Of a stretch of 64,000 nucleotides of DNA, positions 1-12,625 are shown in pieces; positions within the stretch are counted from its first letter, which is position 1, and each line of letters starts with the position of its first letter. The notes under the pieces are model-generated. The model was not told the DNA's origin. It saw only the letters and a program-made list of their open reading frames with translations, and did not search any database. Where the stretch lies: NCBI GenBank assembly GCA_001792895.1, contig MARA01000049.1, positions 1-64,000 on the forward strand, read 5' to 3'. This DNA comes from Lentinus brumalis. Lineage: Eukaryota > Basidiomycota > Agaricomycetes > Polyporales > Polyporaceae. A program made the translations under genes and the position numbers.

Positions 1-2077
1 CGCGCAATCGCTCCCAGGAGCAGCGCAATGTCGTGACATCCAGCGGGGACGATCAGCCTACCAGCGTCGACGCGGACGCGGTAGAGACAACGGTGGCGCC
101 ACCGAGCATTCAGCAGACCGGTCGCCGCAAGCGTGCCCGGGAGGAGTCCCAGTCTGGGGACGACCAGGATGTCAGCATGGATGGACGCCTGGGATCCCCG
201 GCACCCCCGTGCATGTATCGAAGCGTCCCAGGCAACATGCTAATCTCAACCTGAGTGTACCGCCTCCCACAGGTATGTACTTGCGTCTCGTCCGTGCATT
301 TCGGAAGCCGTGCTAATTTTCCACAGCGGCCTGGCGGGATATGCCCTCCTTAGAAGAGCGACTGAACCTTCGTGCACGGTTGTGCGAGCTAGGGAGGCTT
401 GCCATCGAGCGGGAGAAAGCCGGCGGACGGGAGCCACCGCTGGTTGATGACGAGGCGCTCGCGGCCTACGGGTTTGCTCCCGACTTTGATAGCGAGTTCT
501 CCTTCCACCAGTCATTGCCCTTCTTCATCTCGGACGTCACCAGCCATCTGCCACCCGAGGAGAATCTTCGCCGTCTCAATGTCAACTTTGCGTATGTTGA
601 GGGACAGACCTCCACGCTCTGGGACGCGTTCAACAAACTCGATACCTCACTGACAACCGGGCAGCAGTCATGGGAACGGGACTTTGCTGAACTGCGGTCG
701 TGCACGCTGCAGCTCATTAGCAACAACGACGACCTCTCCCGGCGACTGAGCAGGGCCTCTGAGCAGCTAGAGCAGCAGGCAAACGACATCGCCGAACTAC
801 GGACCATCGTAAACAACCTCCGTGCAGAGCAGGGCACGATGGCAAATTGGGAGGTGCGTATTCTGCGCGATTCTTCTGCTGATGTATCTGAACACATAAC
901 AGACAGATACATTGCACATGACTCCCGGCGAGGTGCCGCTGCAGCAGCAAACATGGCAGGAACGTTCGGCTGACTCCGCCGTACGGGATCAGGCCCCGGA
1001 CAGAATCCCGGGCAGCGGGCCGGGCACTGGGCTCGGCACTAGCGCGGGCAGTATCCCCGCGGCCGATGACGACGGATGCGAAGTTCCATTCGCTCCCCAA
1101 GCCAATATGCCCTCAGCCGAGCAAGTCACGGTTACCCCGGGACCGACGGACGCAGCCCCGGACAAGTGCACCTATCAAGGCGAGTCATCAGACCGCCAGC
1201 CCCTCTCTGCACACATCTTCATTCCGCGTGGGGTGTTTGATGAGCTGCCCAGGCCTACCACACGCCCGGGCACGGTGCCCGTCACCAGCATGGACACACA
1301 GTCACCTGGAAGCATTAACCTGCCGATCCTCGCTCCCTCTACTCCCCGCGCCAGGCGCAGCCACTCGATCAATCCGGCCCGTCTGTGGTCGTTCCCCCGC
1401 AGGAGCCCATCCCAAATCCTTCTACAGGCGATGGCATGGTCGAGCAATTCAGTGACCTAGTCCCCGCGGCAGCCGTGCAGCGGGATGGTCGGGAATCCAC
1501 CGGGCACGCCCAGGAGACGGTGACTGCGCGTCGGGCTTTGCCCGGCGCCCACCAGAGAACCCTTCTGGATGACGCCAATATGGACACCCTTGGTGAGCCC
1601 GTCCCCAGCCTAGTCCATCCGATGCCTGCGCAGGAACCTGCCCCGCATCCAGAGGAGATGGCCGGCATAGACACTCATTCGGTGCGCCTCCCCGATGAGC
1701 CCGTGCTGCACCATGCCACGGCTGCAGGCGGTGGCGAGCTTCGAGCGGGAGCTGCTGGAGTAGAGAACGAGAATTCAGGGGTCGCAGACGTCACTATGGC
1801 AGGTGGTGGCGAGGCGGACCCTGCGCCGGTCCATGTGGCAGGCGGGCAGATGGCGGGCATAGAGACTCCTCCGTCGCGTCTTCCTGATGAGCGCATGCTT
1901 TCTCCTGCCATAGCGCCAGGTCGTGATGAGCTTCAAGGAGCGACTGCCATGGTGGACAAGGGCAATCACGATGGCACCGACGATGATAGCAAGCCGCCGC
2001 ACGGCATCGATGACAGGGGTGATCAGTCGAAAGGTGCGGACGATGATGGAGAGCAGTCGATGGATCTTGGAGAGTAG
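1..2077 (+). CDS. Coiled-coil passenger protein of the KDZ element, 5' end outside the window
   Basis: The reading frame is open from the first base, so the 5' end is missing. The first exon fragment (to about 214) encodes a basic/acidic linker (RRKRAREESQSGDDQDVSMDG). After one or two introns ending at 326 comes an exon beginning near 341 with a long coiled coil (about 560-853, rich in Leu, Glu, Gln). A clean 49-nt intron is 854-902, phase 0. The rest is disordered, Pro/Gly/Asp-rich, and ends with an acidic tail at 2077. The frame changes between about 1245 and 1385; an intron with acceptor near 1360 or a one-base slip would explain it. Layout (KRxR linker, RxxNxNF motif, coiled coil, disordered tail) matches the gene at 14428-17502, so the two are probably paralogues. 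Function unknown; exon 1 and the frame change are uncertain. Confidence 0.6.
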
Positions 2078-2390
2078 GTGCTGCCTGGATACCCCGGGTA
2101 AAGTTGGGAGTGCACTTGTAGCGGGCCGTTATACTGTGATACCATGTTCCAGAGCCAGCGCTGTAGCACCTGCGACCGCCTTGGGGGTAATTCGCCCATA
2201 ACTCGGATGTTCTAGATGGCCCAAAAGACGCATCTACCGCAAAACATCTGCCTGATGTCGGATCTCCCAATGCTTGCACAATTGCCGGTATGAATGTCCG
2301 TAAGTCATCCTGGCAGTGGTGCAGCAAAAGTATTGTGCGGGGACAATGGGGAGCGTTCCTTCGATCCTGCCATTCTTTGCCTGCCAGGCA

Positions 2391-2480
2391 GTGGTGCCGG
2401 GCAGCGGTGCCGGGCAACGGTGCCGGGCAGTGGTGCCGGGCAGTGGTGCCGGGCAGCGGTGCCGGGCATTTCGTGCCGGG
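2391..2480. repeat. Minisatellite of a 10-bp GTGCCGGGCA unit
   Basis: About seven head-to-tail copies of a 10-15 bp unit built on GTGCCGGGCA lie in the 540-bp spacer between the stop codons of two convergent genes (2077 and 2616). This is the first dense cluster of the CCGGGCA motif that recurs through the first 22.5 kb. No conserved protein reads across it, so it is treated as non-coding. Confidence 0.85.
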
Positions 2481-2615
2481 CAGTTGCATGCGGGCACCAT
2501 CTTCGACGTGGTAGCACACAACCTAGCTTCGGAAACAGCACATGCTCGAGCATCATTGAGTATGAGCTAATTGTACATGCTAGACTATTGTGTGATTGAC
2601 GACGCCATGGAGACA

Positions 2616-5600
2616 CTACGCCCCCGGTTTCTGGCTCGTCCGGTTCGACCGTCGGGCACCAGCAGGCGCCGCTGCCTTCGACGAGCCCGCTGCCTTCGAA
2701 GAGCCCGCTGCCCTCGATGAGCCCGTTGCCTTCGACGATCCCGCTGCCTTTAACGAGCCCGCTGCCTTGGAAGAGCCCCCTGCCTTCGACGAGCCCGCTG
2801 CCTTCGACCGGCGCGTTGCCTTGGTCGGTCGTTCGACCTGGGTTGGCTCGGACGAAGTGTCCCTCCGGCGGGCAGGTTGACGACCACGGGTGTGGCGCGC
2901 GACTGCGCTGGACGCAATGGGGGTTAGGCCTGGCTGTCGCAGCCGAGTCTGAGTTGGACGCTGCGCGACAGGCTGTTCGGACATAGACTGGGGCTCCTCG
3001 TCACCCTCGGTGTGATTTAGGACCATGCCGTCATCTACCTGCTTCTCTACCTCCTCCGCCGAGTCCTCTGCGGAAGGGCTGCGGCGTCCAACAGGAGCAC
3101 GGCTTGCTGTGCGGAGGCGACTCGACCGGGCAACAGCGACAGTCGGCGGGAGGGATGTGAGTGCACTTGTCGGCGACGGTATGCCCAAGGATGGGACATG
3201 TGCTGATGTAGAAGTCGGGCCAGGACCAGTTGCGGAGGGTCCTGGAGAGGATGGCCCGGATGGTCCGACAACCGTGGGAGGACCCTGCACGGCCTTGCAT
3301 AGAGGTTCCAGCGTGCTAACTATGTCCCGGAAGGTGAACTCGCTGCGTGCTTTCAGGAAGGCAGGGCCGCCATTCGGGACCGGGGCGTCCTCCTCGATGC
3401 TATTCACAGTGTGCGCATCCCTCAGGGTGAGACCCATTGCAAGCATCCATTGCTGGACCGCCCCCGCCGAGGCATTTGCCGTTGGAACATGTTCCTCCAG
3501 CCAAGAGAAGACGTCCTGCAAACGTTTCCGGCTGCTGTGGACATTTGCCGGGAGGCCCCAACCTTTCGCATCCCACGACGCCCAGCTTCCCGGGCCAGCC
3601 GTGGGGAATGGGGCACGAGTCGTGAGCTTGATATGTGTCAGCATGATGCGGGGTGCTTACAAGGTAACGAATGCAACTCACTGCATTCTTCCACATCGAC
3701 AGCGCTGCCTGATAGTTTGTATCCTCGCACAGAGCCGAAAGGAACGGCAATAGTCGAGTCGCATTTTTCCCCACCCACCCGGGCGACTTGCCCTTGGCCA
3801 TCGCGACCAGAGAGGCATCAGGTCCTGCGCCGGCAGCCGAGTGGCCCGGTGCAGGGGCGGGCATTGTGCCGTGCGACTTGGCGGAAGGCGAATGGGGCCT
3901 CTCTTCGCCCCTCTTCGCCCGAGCAGCCATGCGCTCCTCACGGCTGCGGGCCGCCGTCCGAGGAGCAGGGGCGCCATCCTCAGAGCCGGAGTCGAGGTTC
4001 TCAAAGTCGACCTCTTCGGGGCTGTCGTCACCGTCCGACCCCAGAGGAGGAGACTCCGCACGGTTAGAGCCTACGTCGGAGGACCGAGCGGAGTCACTTG
4101 AGCCGTCACCGTCGGTACGGGCCTTCTTGTTTGGTCTTGCGGACTTCTTCGCCGGAGCCCTGGCGGGTTCCTTCCCCTTGCCCTTTGACTGCTTCGCCAC
4201 CTTCTTGCGCTTGCCCGAGGTCCCGACGGCTTCGGCGTCCTCAGAGCCGCTGTCACCGTCGCTGTCGGCACTGCCCGGGCTCTTATCATCCGCTTGCCCG
4301 GCGACCGGGGGCTGCCCGGTCCAAGCCTCGAACGCACCCTTCGGCGGACCGTTCACAACTCGGAGCCTACGGTCCTTCTTGGCCTTCCGAGGGTTCTTCT
4401 CCTGGGCCTCTCCGTCGTACTTCGCCTCGTGGCGCTCGCTCCCATCCCACCAGTGGGTGAAACGAAAGCGATCCTCCGGATCATCACTCTCCTGGAGCTC
4501 AATAACCCTCATCCACCACTGTCGCATTGGCTTCGAGTTCATGCGAGTCGGCTCGACGACGCGGATGTCGGGGAAGAGGTCGCGGCGGAAGTAGAGGTCG
4601 GGCCGGGCAGCCACCTCAGCCCAAGCAACAGGAGTATCCTTCGTGCCCGAGGCCAAGGCTATCATGCCGAGCGGTTAGTACGACTCGGAGGCAGGAATCA
4701 AGACACATACACCAATGAAGTGTCATGAAGGCCCGCATGACAGCCTCTTTGCTTGTCTGTAGGCGATGCTCGGCGATAGGCGGAAGTATGGGTGTACCAT
4801 CGGGATATGTCTCGAGGACGATGTCTGGCTCAACGCGTCTCTGTTTGAGGCCCTTTTCATTGTTGGGGTTGCGGGTCTCGGGGAACAGTGTCATGTTGGC
4901 GTACCGGGCAAACTGCCCGAGATAATCGTTCTTCCAGTCAGGGTATAGATCAACAAAGCGCGGATTCTTGGTGTCGTCACGATGCCAATGCATACTGGTG
5001 TCGTAACTACAGGGTACAGCGCAATTAGTACATGACGTACTACATGATTGCTTCAGCAACATACCGCCCCCACTTCATCTTCGCCATGAGATCACGGTAG
5101 TAGAACGTGAGTTCACTGACTGCGCCTGCCTGATTCCATAACAAGGTTACGAAGGATGCCACCCAATCCGCCAAACGCTTCTCGGCGATCCTAGCACATC
5201 ACAGTCAGCACATTGCACAAAGACGTCGGCCACTGCTGTACCGGAGCAAACATGACTTACATCGTCCTGAGATTCGGGTCCGGGCCGTCAAAGCTCCACT
5301 CATCAGCATCCCTCTCAAACTCCATCTTCTCCTCGTCGGACAGGGCAGCCCACAGCTCGGCCCGGGCAGCGTTCAACGCGGCGATGGAGGCCGTCTTCTC
5401 ACCACTCTCGAGGATCTCCTTCTGGCGCTCGGCAACAGCTTCCTGACGGCGTATGTTGAATACCTCTCGAGCGGTCCAAACCGTCCTCAGGGCACGAGGA
5501 AGGCGCGAATCCTTGGTCGGAGCGTTGTTCGAGAACCAATGAGTGATCTTCTGCATAGACTATGAGTGATATCCAAGCGCTGTCGAAAACAAAACACATA

Positions 5601-5796
5601 CCGCCATCAAAAACCCAGGGGCGTAGGGATTACTGTCGTCCACACCTCGTGCTCCAAGAAACTCGTCAACGAGTGCTGCCTTCATCTCACGCTTTTCTGC
5701 ACGCGACTTGGCCGCCCATGTCTCGAGAACCTCGCGCAGCCGGTCGATTTCTTTATGAGATAGTTGTATACTGTCGGCAGGAGCAGGGTCGGGCAT
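2616..5796 (-). CDS. 964-aa basic, partly disordered passenger protein
   Basis: Six exons join in frame with no stop: 5796-5602, 5550-5261, 5190-5065, 5006-4711, 4658-3682 and 3626-2616 (introns 51-70 nt, GTATGT/GTGAGT-type donors). The first ~330 residues are helical and charged; one stretch near residues 110-150 (ALSDEEKMEFERDADEW) resembles HMG-box-like fungal proteins, only a weak hint. Residues ~400-600 are Lys/Ser/Asp-rich with nuclear-localisation-like runs, and the last ~50 residues are short Ser-Lys-Ala-Ala-Gly repeats. It lies convergent with the upstream coiled-coil gene and divergent from the TET/JBP gene, sharing a ~490-bp spacer. I do not recognise a catalytic domain. A nuclear, DNA- or chromatin-associated role is inference from charge and context only. 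Confidence 0.8.
2665..2830 (-). repeat. Short coding repeat, SKAAGS-type, at the protein C-terminus
   Basis: A 15-bp unit (GCTGCCTTCGACGAG on the + strand) is repeated about ten times with substitutions, giving Ser-Lys-Ala-Ala-Gly pentapeptides at the end of the 964-aa protein. Length is a multiple of three, so copy number can vary without breaking the frame. Confidence 0.8.
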
Positions 5797-6288
5797 GGTC
5801 AAGCGGGCACGTAGAGGGCAGGAGTGGTTTGAGGGGTGCACTTTGTGGGCGAGCTGAAGCAGGGGGCGGGGCAGGTAGGGGGAGGGTAACTGCACCCCCC
5901 TTCGCCACCGGGCAGACGTTGTAGCCACTCCGATCGATCTCTGATTCCGATGCAAAGGATCTTGTATCCATGCGGGTGCACCCAAAGCTCATATTCCTCC
6001 CGACCAGGGCTTGATCGCAATATGCGAGAAGTCTCCGAAATGCGAGCGACGCTCTTAGCAGGACCCGCAATAGACGGACCAAGGAGGCATTGGCATTCAC
6101 CAGGAAGGGTATGCCAGTGTTGGTTGTCCCCAAATTGCCCGACCTTACATGGAAGGACGCACAAGGCTCAAATCAAGGCCCGCTTTAGTGGCGGATCGCT
6201 GGCACAGCCACGTGCCTCGAGGCGCCAGCATGTTGAACTTTCGTTCGTCCGCGTCATTCTTCGTTCCTGGCCCCACGCGACTGTCGAC
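5797..6288. promoter_or_regulatory. Bidirectional spacer between the 964-aa gene and the TET/JBP gene
   Basis: About 490 bp separate two divergent start codons (5796 on - and 6289 on +), so promoters of both genes must lie here or overlap. I see one CCGGGCA copy (about 5902) but no clear TATA box. No supported gene lies inside. Confidence 0.4.
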
Positions 6289-7591
6289 ATGGACGAAGAA
6301 CATACTCTGATGCTCGAGAATATCGCCTTTATCGACAGTGTCTCTGCTTTTCTGCAAGATCTCTTTCGGACAGTTTTGTCGGGCGAGAAGGCCTGGGTTG
6401 CTGCAGCGCGGCTGGGCTCCCAAATTGATCGCACCTGGTCGGATGAACTCGACGAGGATCTCCAACGAGCCGCCAAGGTTATGGCATCGGCATGGCGCTA
6501 TCGAGGTATGCAGCAAAGGGTTTATCCAGCTTTTTATTGATCGGGCGCATGCAGTGCCGATTGCCTGGAGCATGGACGACTACTGTGCGGCTTTGTCGAA
6601 GAAGCCCCGTGGGATGAATGCGAAAGTGGAGGACGATCTCTTGGAGAGATTTCCGCCGCTCTCATCTCCATCGGACGTCCTTGCGCACAATCATCTCCTC
6701 ATGCAACGTCCGGGTATATTCGTTGATACCACGGGCAAGGTGATCGCATGGAGTCTTCCGGGCATCCTATCCGAGACGCGCCAGGTGCGTGGCAGTCTAT
6801 CGCCATACCGGGCAACGATCGTGACGACCCAACGCAGGGCATGTGCCTCGATGCGACGGAAAACCTTCGGGATCAGATCAAAATGAAGGGCAGCAAGGCG
6901 ACCGCTTCCAAGCCCATGGTCCAATGGCGAACCGCACCCACTTTCTATCAACCGGGTCTGGATTGGCCCCCGGGCAGCTGGCTGGGGACCCCCGGAGGGT
7001 ACGCCGTCGGTCACAAGGTGAGCATAGCTTTCTGCCGTCGTCCTGCATACTGATCTGGCTGGTATGTAGAGTGCAAACTATGTGCCCGCTCCCAGTGCAA
7101 CCATGAGACATGAAGGAAGCTTGGCCTGGTGCCGAGACATGCGCGAGACTGGCGCCCTAATCAGCGCAATCCTTCGGGTGGCACATCCCGATCTCTATAC
7201 CGCGGGCAGGTCATCACTGCTGAGACTCAGTACGTCCGAACGCGTCAAGGATGTCCTGCCATTCTGGCCAAGCATCTTCAACAGCGTGCAACTCATATCT
7301 AATCGCGAGAGTCCATTCCATCGAGACACTGCCGGGCAACCGTCCTGGTACGACCTCCTCGTCACACTTGGCAGTTATCGCCGGGCCGAGTTGGTGCTCC
7401 GCAATTTCGGTGTACAGGTGGCGTACAAGCCCGGCACGATCGCTCTTTTGTCCAGCTTAGTTATCCATCACGGTGTTCGGGCAGTTGAACCAGATCGTCT
7501 TTGTTACTCTTGGTTCATGTCCGAGGCGCTGCACAGCAATTTAGATGTGCCGTCTGTGCCGTGGATGTCTGTAGACGTCTATCCTTACTAG
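6289..7591 (+). CDS. TET/JBP-family 2-oxoglutarate/Fe(II) dioxygenase
   Basis: Four exons join perfectly: 6289-6505, 6555-6784, 6838-7017, 7070-7591, giving 382 aa; introns are 49, 53 and 52 nt. The start is the first in-frame ATG after a divergent spacer. The catalytic core is in exon 4: an HxD iron motif (H293, D295 in SPFHRDTAG), a following YDLL segment, the distal His (H343, in VIHHGV) and an Arg nine residues later (R352) placed to bind 2-oxoglutarate. That order and the spacing around PGT-x-HHGV fit the fungal TET/JBP family, known to oxidise 5-methylcytosine or thymine bases; homologues in basidiomycetes are reported next to KDZ transposases. Here the KDZ gene starts 70 bp downstream on the same strand. 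All key residues are present, so it may be active. Substrate is not shown by sequence. Confidence 0.85.
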
Positions 7592-7661
7592 TCACTCTGT
7601 GACTCCCCACCTCGTGCTACGAACCCTTGTATCCCATCACTCCTCTTGTCTTGAATCCACC

Positions 7662-10600
7662 ATGGGTCGCCTGCGTATTCAGGAATACCACTCGATTTCC
7701 GAGGTCGAGATCGTCGCCAAACGCACGAAGCGCGGCACGCGTTCCGTTCTACGTGAAGCCCCCCTCGCGGACACCCATGACCCCGGCGCTCAGCCACCAC
7801 CACGGCCTCCCCAGCATGCGCCGACAACCTTCTCCTTGTCTCGAAGCGCGTCAATTGCACCCGAGTTCATGAATGATGCAGAGGAGGTCCACTTCACAGC
7901 TGAATATCGGACAAGGACACGGATGGTACGCACACTGTTTGTATGCTGTGACCCGATTCAAATGAGATTCAAAGAAACCACATGACTATCTGAGAATGTG
8001 GATGGAGGAGTTGCGAGACCCCTACCTCGACGTGCTGTATCAAGCTGAAGCTGGAGGTGATTCTGCCCAGTGTGGATCATGCGGCCATCCGGCATTATGG
8101 AGGTGCATGGACTGTATGGCTGTCCCAAAGCTGTGTGCTGGATGCATGCGCACGGCACATGCCCGGCTGCCATTCCACCGAATCGAATTCTGGGCGGTCG
8201 ATCACTACACCACCGCCTGGCTTCGGATGGTCGGTGTTCGGATCCTGCTTGGGCACAGCGGACAGGCCTGCCCGACCTCGGCCGCCTTTGCCCGGAATGC
8301 CGTATATCGCAGGGAGCCCCCCTGCCCGGCTCCTGCCAGTGCCAACAGTGTTCGGCCGACACCCGCACCTCCGTCAGGTTGTGACGACAACAGCAACAAC
8401 TCCCCCTTCTCCTTCGTTGGCATATCTACCACGCCGTTTGTGAATCCCTTCGCCAGTCCTCCTCCGTCCTCTCCCCTCAGTGCGGACACTCCGGGCAATC
8501 GCCCGCACAGTCGACTGTCGGGCACCTCTGATGACGAAGGTTCCGAAGGGTCCATGCGCAGCTCGCCCGTGCAATCATCGTCGGGCCATTACTATGGCTA
8601 CCGGAACTCCCGCAAACGGACGTCCGTCGAGGCCTCGCTGGAAGATGAGGCATTGCGCTATGACGACTTTGGAGCGGACGTCACCTACCCAGGCGATGAT
8701 GACGATCTGCCCGAGGAGTTGTTGGATGAGGACGAGTTCGACGAAGAGGCACCTAAAGAAGATCCGACCCTGGGAAACGAAGATCCTGCTGATATGCCGC
8801 GCATCGGGGAGGAGCTCCCGCACCCTCCCGATCCTGCTCGGCCCACCCGTCATCCTCGGTCGCAGCGATTTGGGGCAGCCAGGAGCATGGTAATTGTCGA
8901 TACCTCTGGCGTTCACGAGATACCTGTGGCATTTTGCTCCTGCCCGGATGCACCTTCCCCGGACTTGCAGCTGCTTCAGATGGGGTTGTACCCAGCCACT
9001 TCACGCCGACCAGAGACTGCATTCACATTCCGCGTACTCGACCACTTCCTCCTGACCAATAAGGTCTGCAAAACACCGGCCATGACATACTACATGCAGC
9101 TTAGACGCACTACCAATCCATTATTCCCCCATATGGTGCCGGTACGTGTCGACCAGTGACCGCTGTCGCGCCCTGAAAGCATCGATTGACCATGCATGTT
9201 CCAGGATCGCTACCGTGACCTCCTTCGAGTATCCCGTCAATGCGGAACCTGAAGGCCCGGAAGGCTACTGCCGTAGGGTTCGAGGATACACCACAGCCTA
9301 CGCGCGGAAGCTTCGCCGTCAGATGTCCGGCGTGCCCGTGGATAGGCGTCAACATGCCGGACGGCTGGGAGAATGATGCTGACCCGTACGTCACATAACC
9401 TGGCATTGAAGCGAGCTTACACATTTTTAGATGGAAGCACGGTGCTTCCGCGATCATGGACGGCAATTTCGGGGCTCAGCATCAAGCCATGAAACGTCCT
9501 GAAAACGACATCCGACTTGCAGATGGTCACGGCTTCATGGTGACTTCAGGACCTTACAAAGACCACCTCAAGAGTGCAAAGCAGTACCGACAGGTGTGTA
9601 CCGGGCCCGATCGTCACGGATAGGAGTTGACCCCGTGTACAGACCCTTGAATGCAACGAGCACCGGGCAGTTATCGCCGCTGCCCAAGAACGGGCACCGC
9701 TGGAGAGCACAGGCATTGGGGCGGCTGCCTGTAGTAGGCACGGCTTCTTCTTTCCGCACTGCGTAGTTGACTTCCAGAAGGGTGAACAGTACGTGTGTAT
9801 ATTGTGATGTCCCTGCGCGAACTGACGAAGTTTGCAGGCAAAAGAATATGGACTATTGTCTATTCTGGGTCGGGCAGAACCTTGCAGGAGTTCTGCTACT
9901 GCTGGTCCTGTACGACATATGGTGCCACTACTGGGTCCATCTACTGCGCCGGTTCAGCGACAGTCCGGCTCTGTCTTTCCCTCCGGGCATGGTGATCAGC
10001 GGAGGCATCGGGCAGTTCCACGTGCACGCCCACCGCCGTGAATGCTATCCTCGCTTCTCTCCAAACTTTATCCCGGGATTAGGAGTGGTTAAGAACGAGA
10101 TCATTGAGTCCCTATGGCCCGACACGAACGACATCGCGAAAAGTACCTATGGGATGGCAACCGGGCATCGTCAAGAGTCGATTGACGACCATATGAACGA
10201 CTCCAATTGGATGAAGCTCATCCGCCTACGTACGTCTACTTACCGAACATTAGCGATACTGCTGACGATGCTATCAATGTAGCTGCTGCACTCGGACGCA
10301 AGCTCAAGACGGCGTCGGAGGACATCGGCCCGGCCCGGGAAGCGCTCGAGGGCATGGTGAAGCGACATCCTCCCAGTAAGATCGCAAAATGGACCAAAGC
10401 CGCACAAGATGCCGCGAAGGAACGTCACAAAAACTACGAGGCAATGGACATATACGAAGTTGAGGATAAGAAGTGTAGGTGCTCTGCTATTACGCCCGTA
10501 CTCCTGCTGACCAGCGGCATCAGTACCGACTCGGGCACAGATCCAGCTCGAGCTTTCTAAGCAGGAGAACAAGAGGACAGGTTCAGCTCCCAAGGGATCC

Positions 10601-11785
10601 GCCGCATGGATTGTCGCGGGGCTGAAGATTGAGGAAACACGGTGGGTCCGATCAGCCCTATGTCTCTTTCCTCCTGACCGATACCATGTATGGTAGCCTC
10701 GCAGTTGCTGCGAAGGCACGCCAAATGCGTCCGGGCAGCTCCACGGAAGAGAAGATAGCCCTCGAACAGATGCGTGGCAAGCTGCTTCGCGACATCGAAA
10801 AATTCCACAAGGATGCCCGCAATTTTCTGTCGCAGGGAGCCCTACGTGACTTCCTGTCGGTACCATCCAACAGAGACTCTCTTGGCGCCCAATGGGACTC
10901 GATAGAGGAGTCTTCACAGAGCAACACCGCGCAGATGAATGACGGTGAAGATGAACCCCGGGTCCTCGCACCCGAGCATGTCACCATCGCTCTCCCATCG
11001 ACCCTTGGAGCGCCTCTCTGCAACAGGCACGGCTTGTCCAAGCTTCTAAAGCAGGAGCGCCAGTTACGCGTCGGCCAGATGAACGATGCACTTCATCAGG
11101 TCAGAGTAGGCGTAGGGTTGAAATCCCTGCTATATCGGACAGAGGTTCGACAAGCTACCTCGCAGCGGCAGAAGCTTCGAAGTTACGACGACGTCCATCT
11201 CACGGACACGGCCATCCTCGCAGCAGCCCGTCTATACGACACCTCACGGGTTGCCATGGGCCGGCTATACGACACCAGCCTGGAATCCGAGCAGGCTGCG
11301 CTCGACGTGCAGTTGCAGCGCTATCAGGTCTTGCGTAAAGGGGACTTGAAGTCAAACACGGCTCTGATAGAACACAGTGTTCGTGGCGTCTCAGACCTGC
11401 ACCTTCCATGGTTCTGGACGCTTTCCGCTCCTGGAGAGTCGCGGTCGGGCTCTTGGGATGAAGAAAGTGCGTGTTCCGTATGCTTATTGCATCTGTATGT
11501 GCTTACTGAACCACCGACCATCCAGTGTACCGTGTGATCTTCCTGCGAGCATACGCCCGCGTGCTGAGAGTGGAGGAGGAACTAGTGCACGTACCATTGG
11601 AGATGCAGCGGACTCTGGCGAGCTATAAAACACATCGAGAAGGGTGGAAGACGCGGGGAAGAGACACATCGCTCGGGGCCGGCGGTGAAGCCTGGGCTGC
11701 CCGGCAGGCTGCCTTCTGGCACTCTCTGCACGGGCATGCCGAGGCTGTGTTCTCGGCTGCTCGTATGCAGGCTGGGCTGCTATGA
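7662..11785 (+). CDS. KDZ transposase with CxC2-type cysteine cluster, one-base frame break
   Basis: Ten exons: 7662-7925, 7975-9141, 9205-9385, 9431-9593, 9643-9788, 9838-10229, 10283-10474, 10524-10641, 10697-11466, 11526-11785. The ATG sits in a caccATGg context. The N-terminal zinc cluster (about residues 121-156: six Cys plus His, ending PFHRIEFW) matches the CxC2 region of KDZ proteins. Family blocks follow in order: CPACPWIGVNMPDGWE, MDGNF, QKNMDYCLFW, YDIWC, GQFHVHAH, NEIIESLW and STYGMATGHR. Likely catalytic acids are D548, D667 and E728 or E731. The C-terminus is helical, with LPWFWT and WAARQAAFWHSLHG. Total coding length is 3653 nt, one short of a multiple of three; the break is in exon 3 near 9241, where a Trp codon lacks one G. 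With that base it would be 1217 aa. Either recent inactivation or an assembly error. Confidence 0.9.
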
Positions 11786-12212
11786 CAAAGGATTGTAGCC
11801 TTGCACGTATCGAATAAACGGACCCATCGTTGGGGTACGAATGCTGCCCGGGATGTCGACCGGTGCTGCCCGGACATTGACAGCGGCGCTCGATGCACCC
11901 TCGCAACAACCGACCAGCAAGTCGCATGGAGCCGTAACAGCCACAGCCGGTATGGTGACTGCACTAGCCATGCGGAGTGTCATTAAGTACAGACGAACGG
12001 TTTGAAATGCGGACTCCCCTTCCGGCACCGCACCCACTGCCCGAGACCGCGCCCGGTATTGCCCGATCAAACGTTGCGGCAAAAATTGCCCGATCAGCGT
12101 TCTGTCCCAACGATCCAAGCAATCGATGGGATATCTCTCATCAATCATCATAGTAGTGTGGTTCATGCCAGCGGAAACTGAGCACACTCATTCGAAACCA
12201 CCACTCACTACA
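11786..12212. other. Spacer rich in TGCCCG motifs
   Basis: No gene is supported. Between 11845 and 12090 TGCCCGG or TGCCCGA occurs about six times, often followed by ATCA or ACATT, in irregular spacing. This is the spacer just downstream of the transposase stop codon. Confidence 0.6.
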
Positions 12213-12625
12213 ATGCACCAAGCAGAGTCTCATGACGCACATGGGGAGAATGCCCCCCGGTCCCCCAAGAGCTGGGAGGACCATCAAATCATCGTCGATG
12301 GTTTGGACGATGCTCAATCTCCTCTGATTGTGGATGTAAGAAGTTGTCTGCGCGTAGTGGGTTTGATGACCGTAAACTCACGTCGCACTAGAGCAGTGGC
12401 ATCACCTATGGCAGTGTAGCCGAGAAGGATCCGGCACTTTGCCGCGGCGAGTTCCTGACAGCATACGACGAGGATTGCAAACGAGCGATTCTCGCGTGCC
12501 TCGAAAGGGATGAACAGACACGTGAGGAGGACGAAGAGGAGGAGGACATACCCGACCTGGTGCCGGTGCACAGCCCGGATGAACATGTGCACGGCGGGGA
12601 AGAGGCAAAAAAGCCCCAGTCTTGA
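12213..12625 (+). CDS. 118-aa acidic passenger protein
   Basis: Two exons (12213-12335 and 12392-12625, intron 56 nt, phase 0) give 118 aa. The second exon ends in a strongly acidic stretch (REEDEEEEDIPD) followed by a His/Lys-rich tail. There is no signal peptide or membrane segment. Start is the ATG following an A/C-rich leader. Not recognised; the clean intron and acidic composition support a real gene, but it is short and could be a fragment. Confidence 0.6.

Noticed and set aside
2391..2480. CRISPR-like array
   Set aside because: Units are contiguous 10-15 bp minisatellite copies without unique spacers, in a eukaryote.
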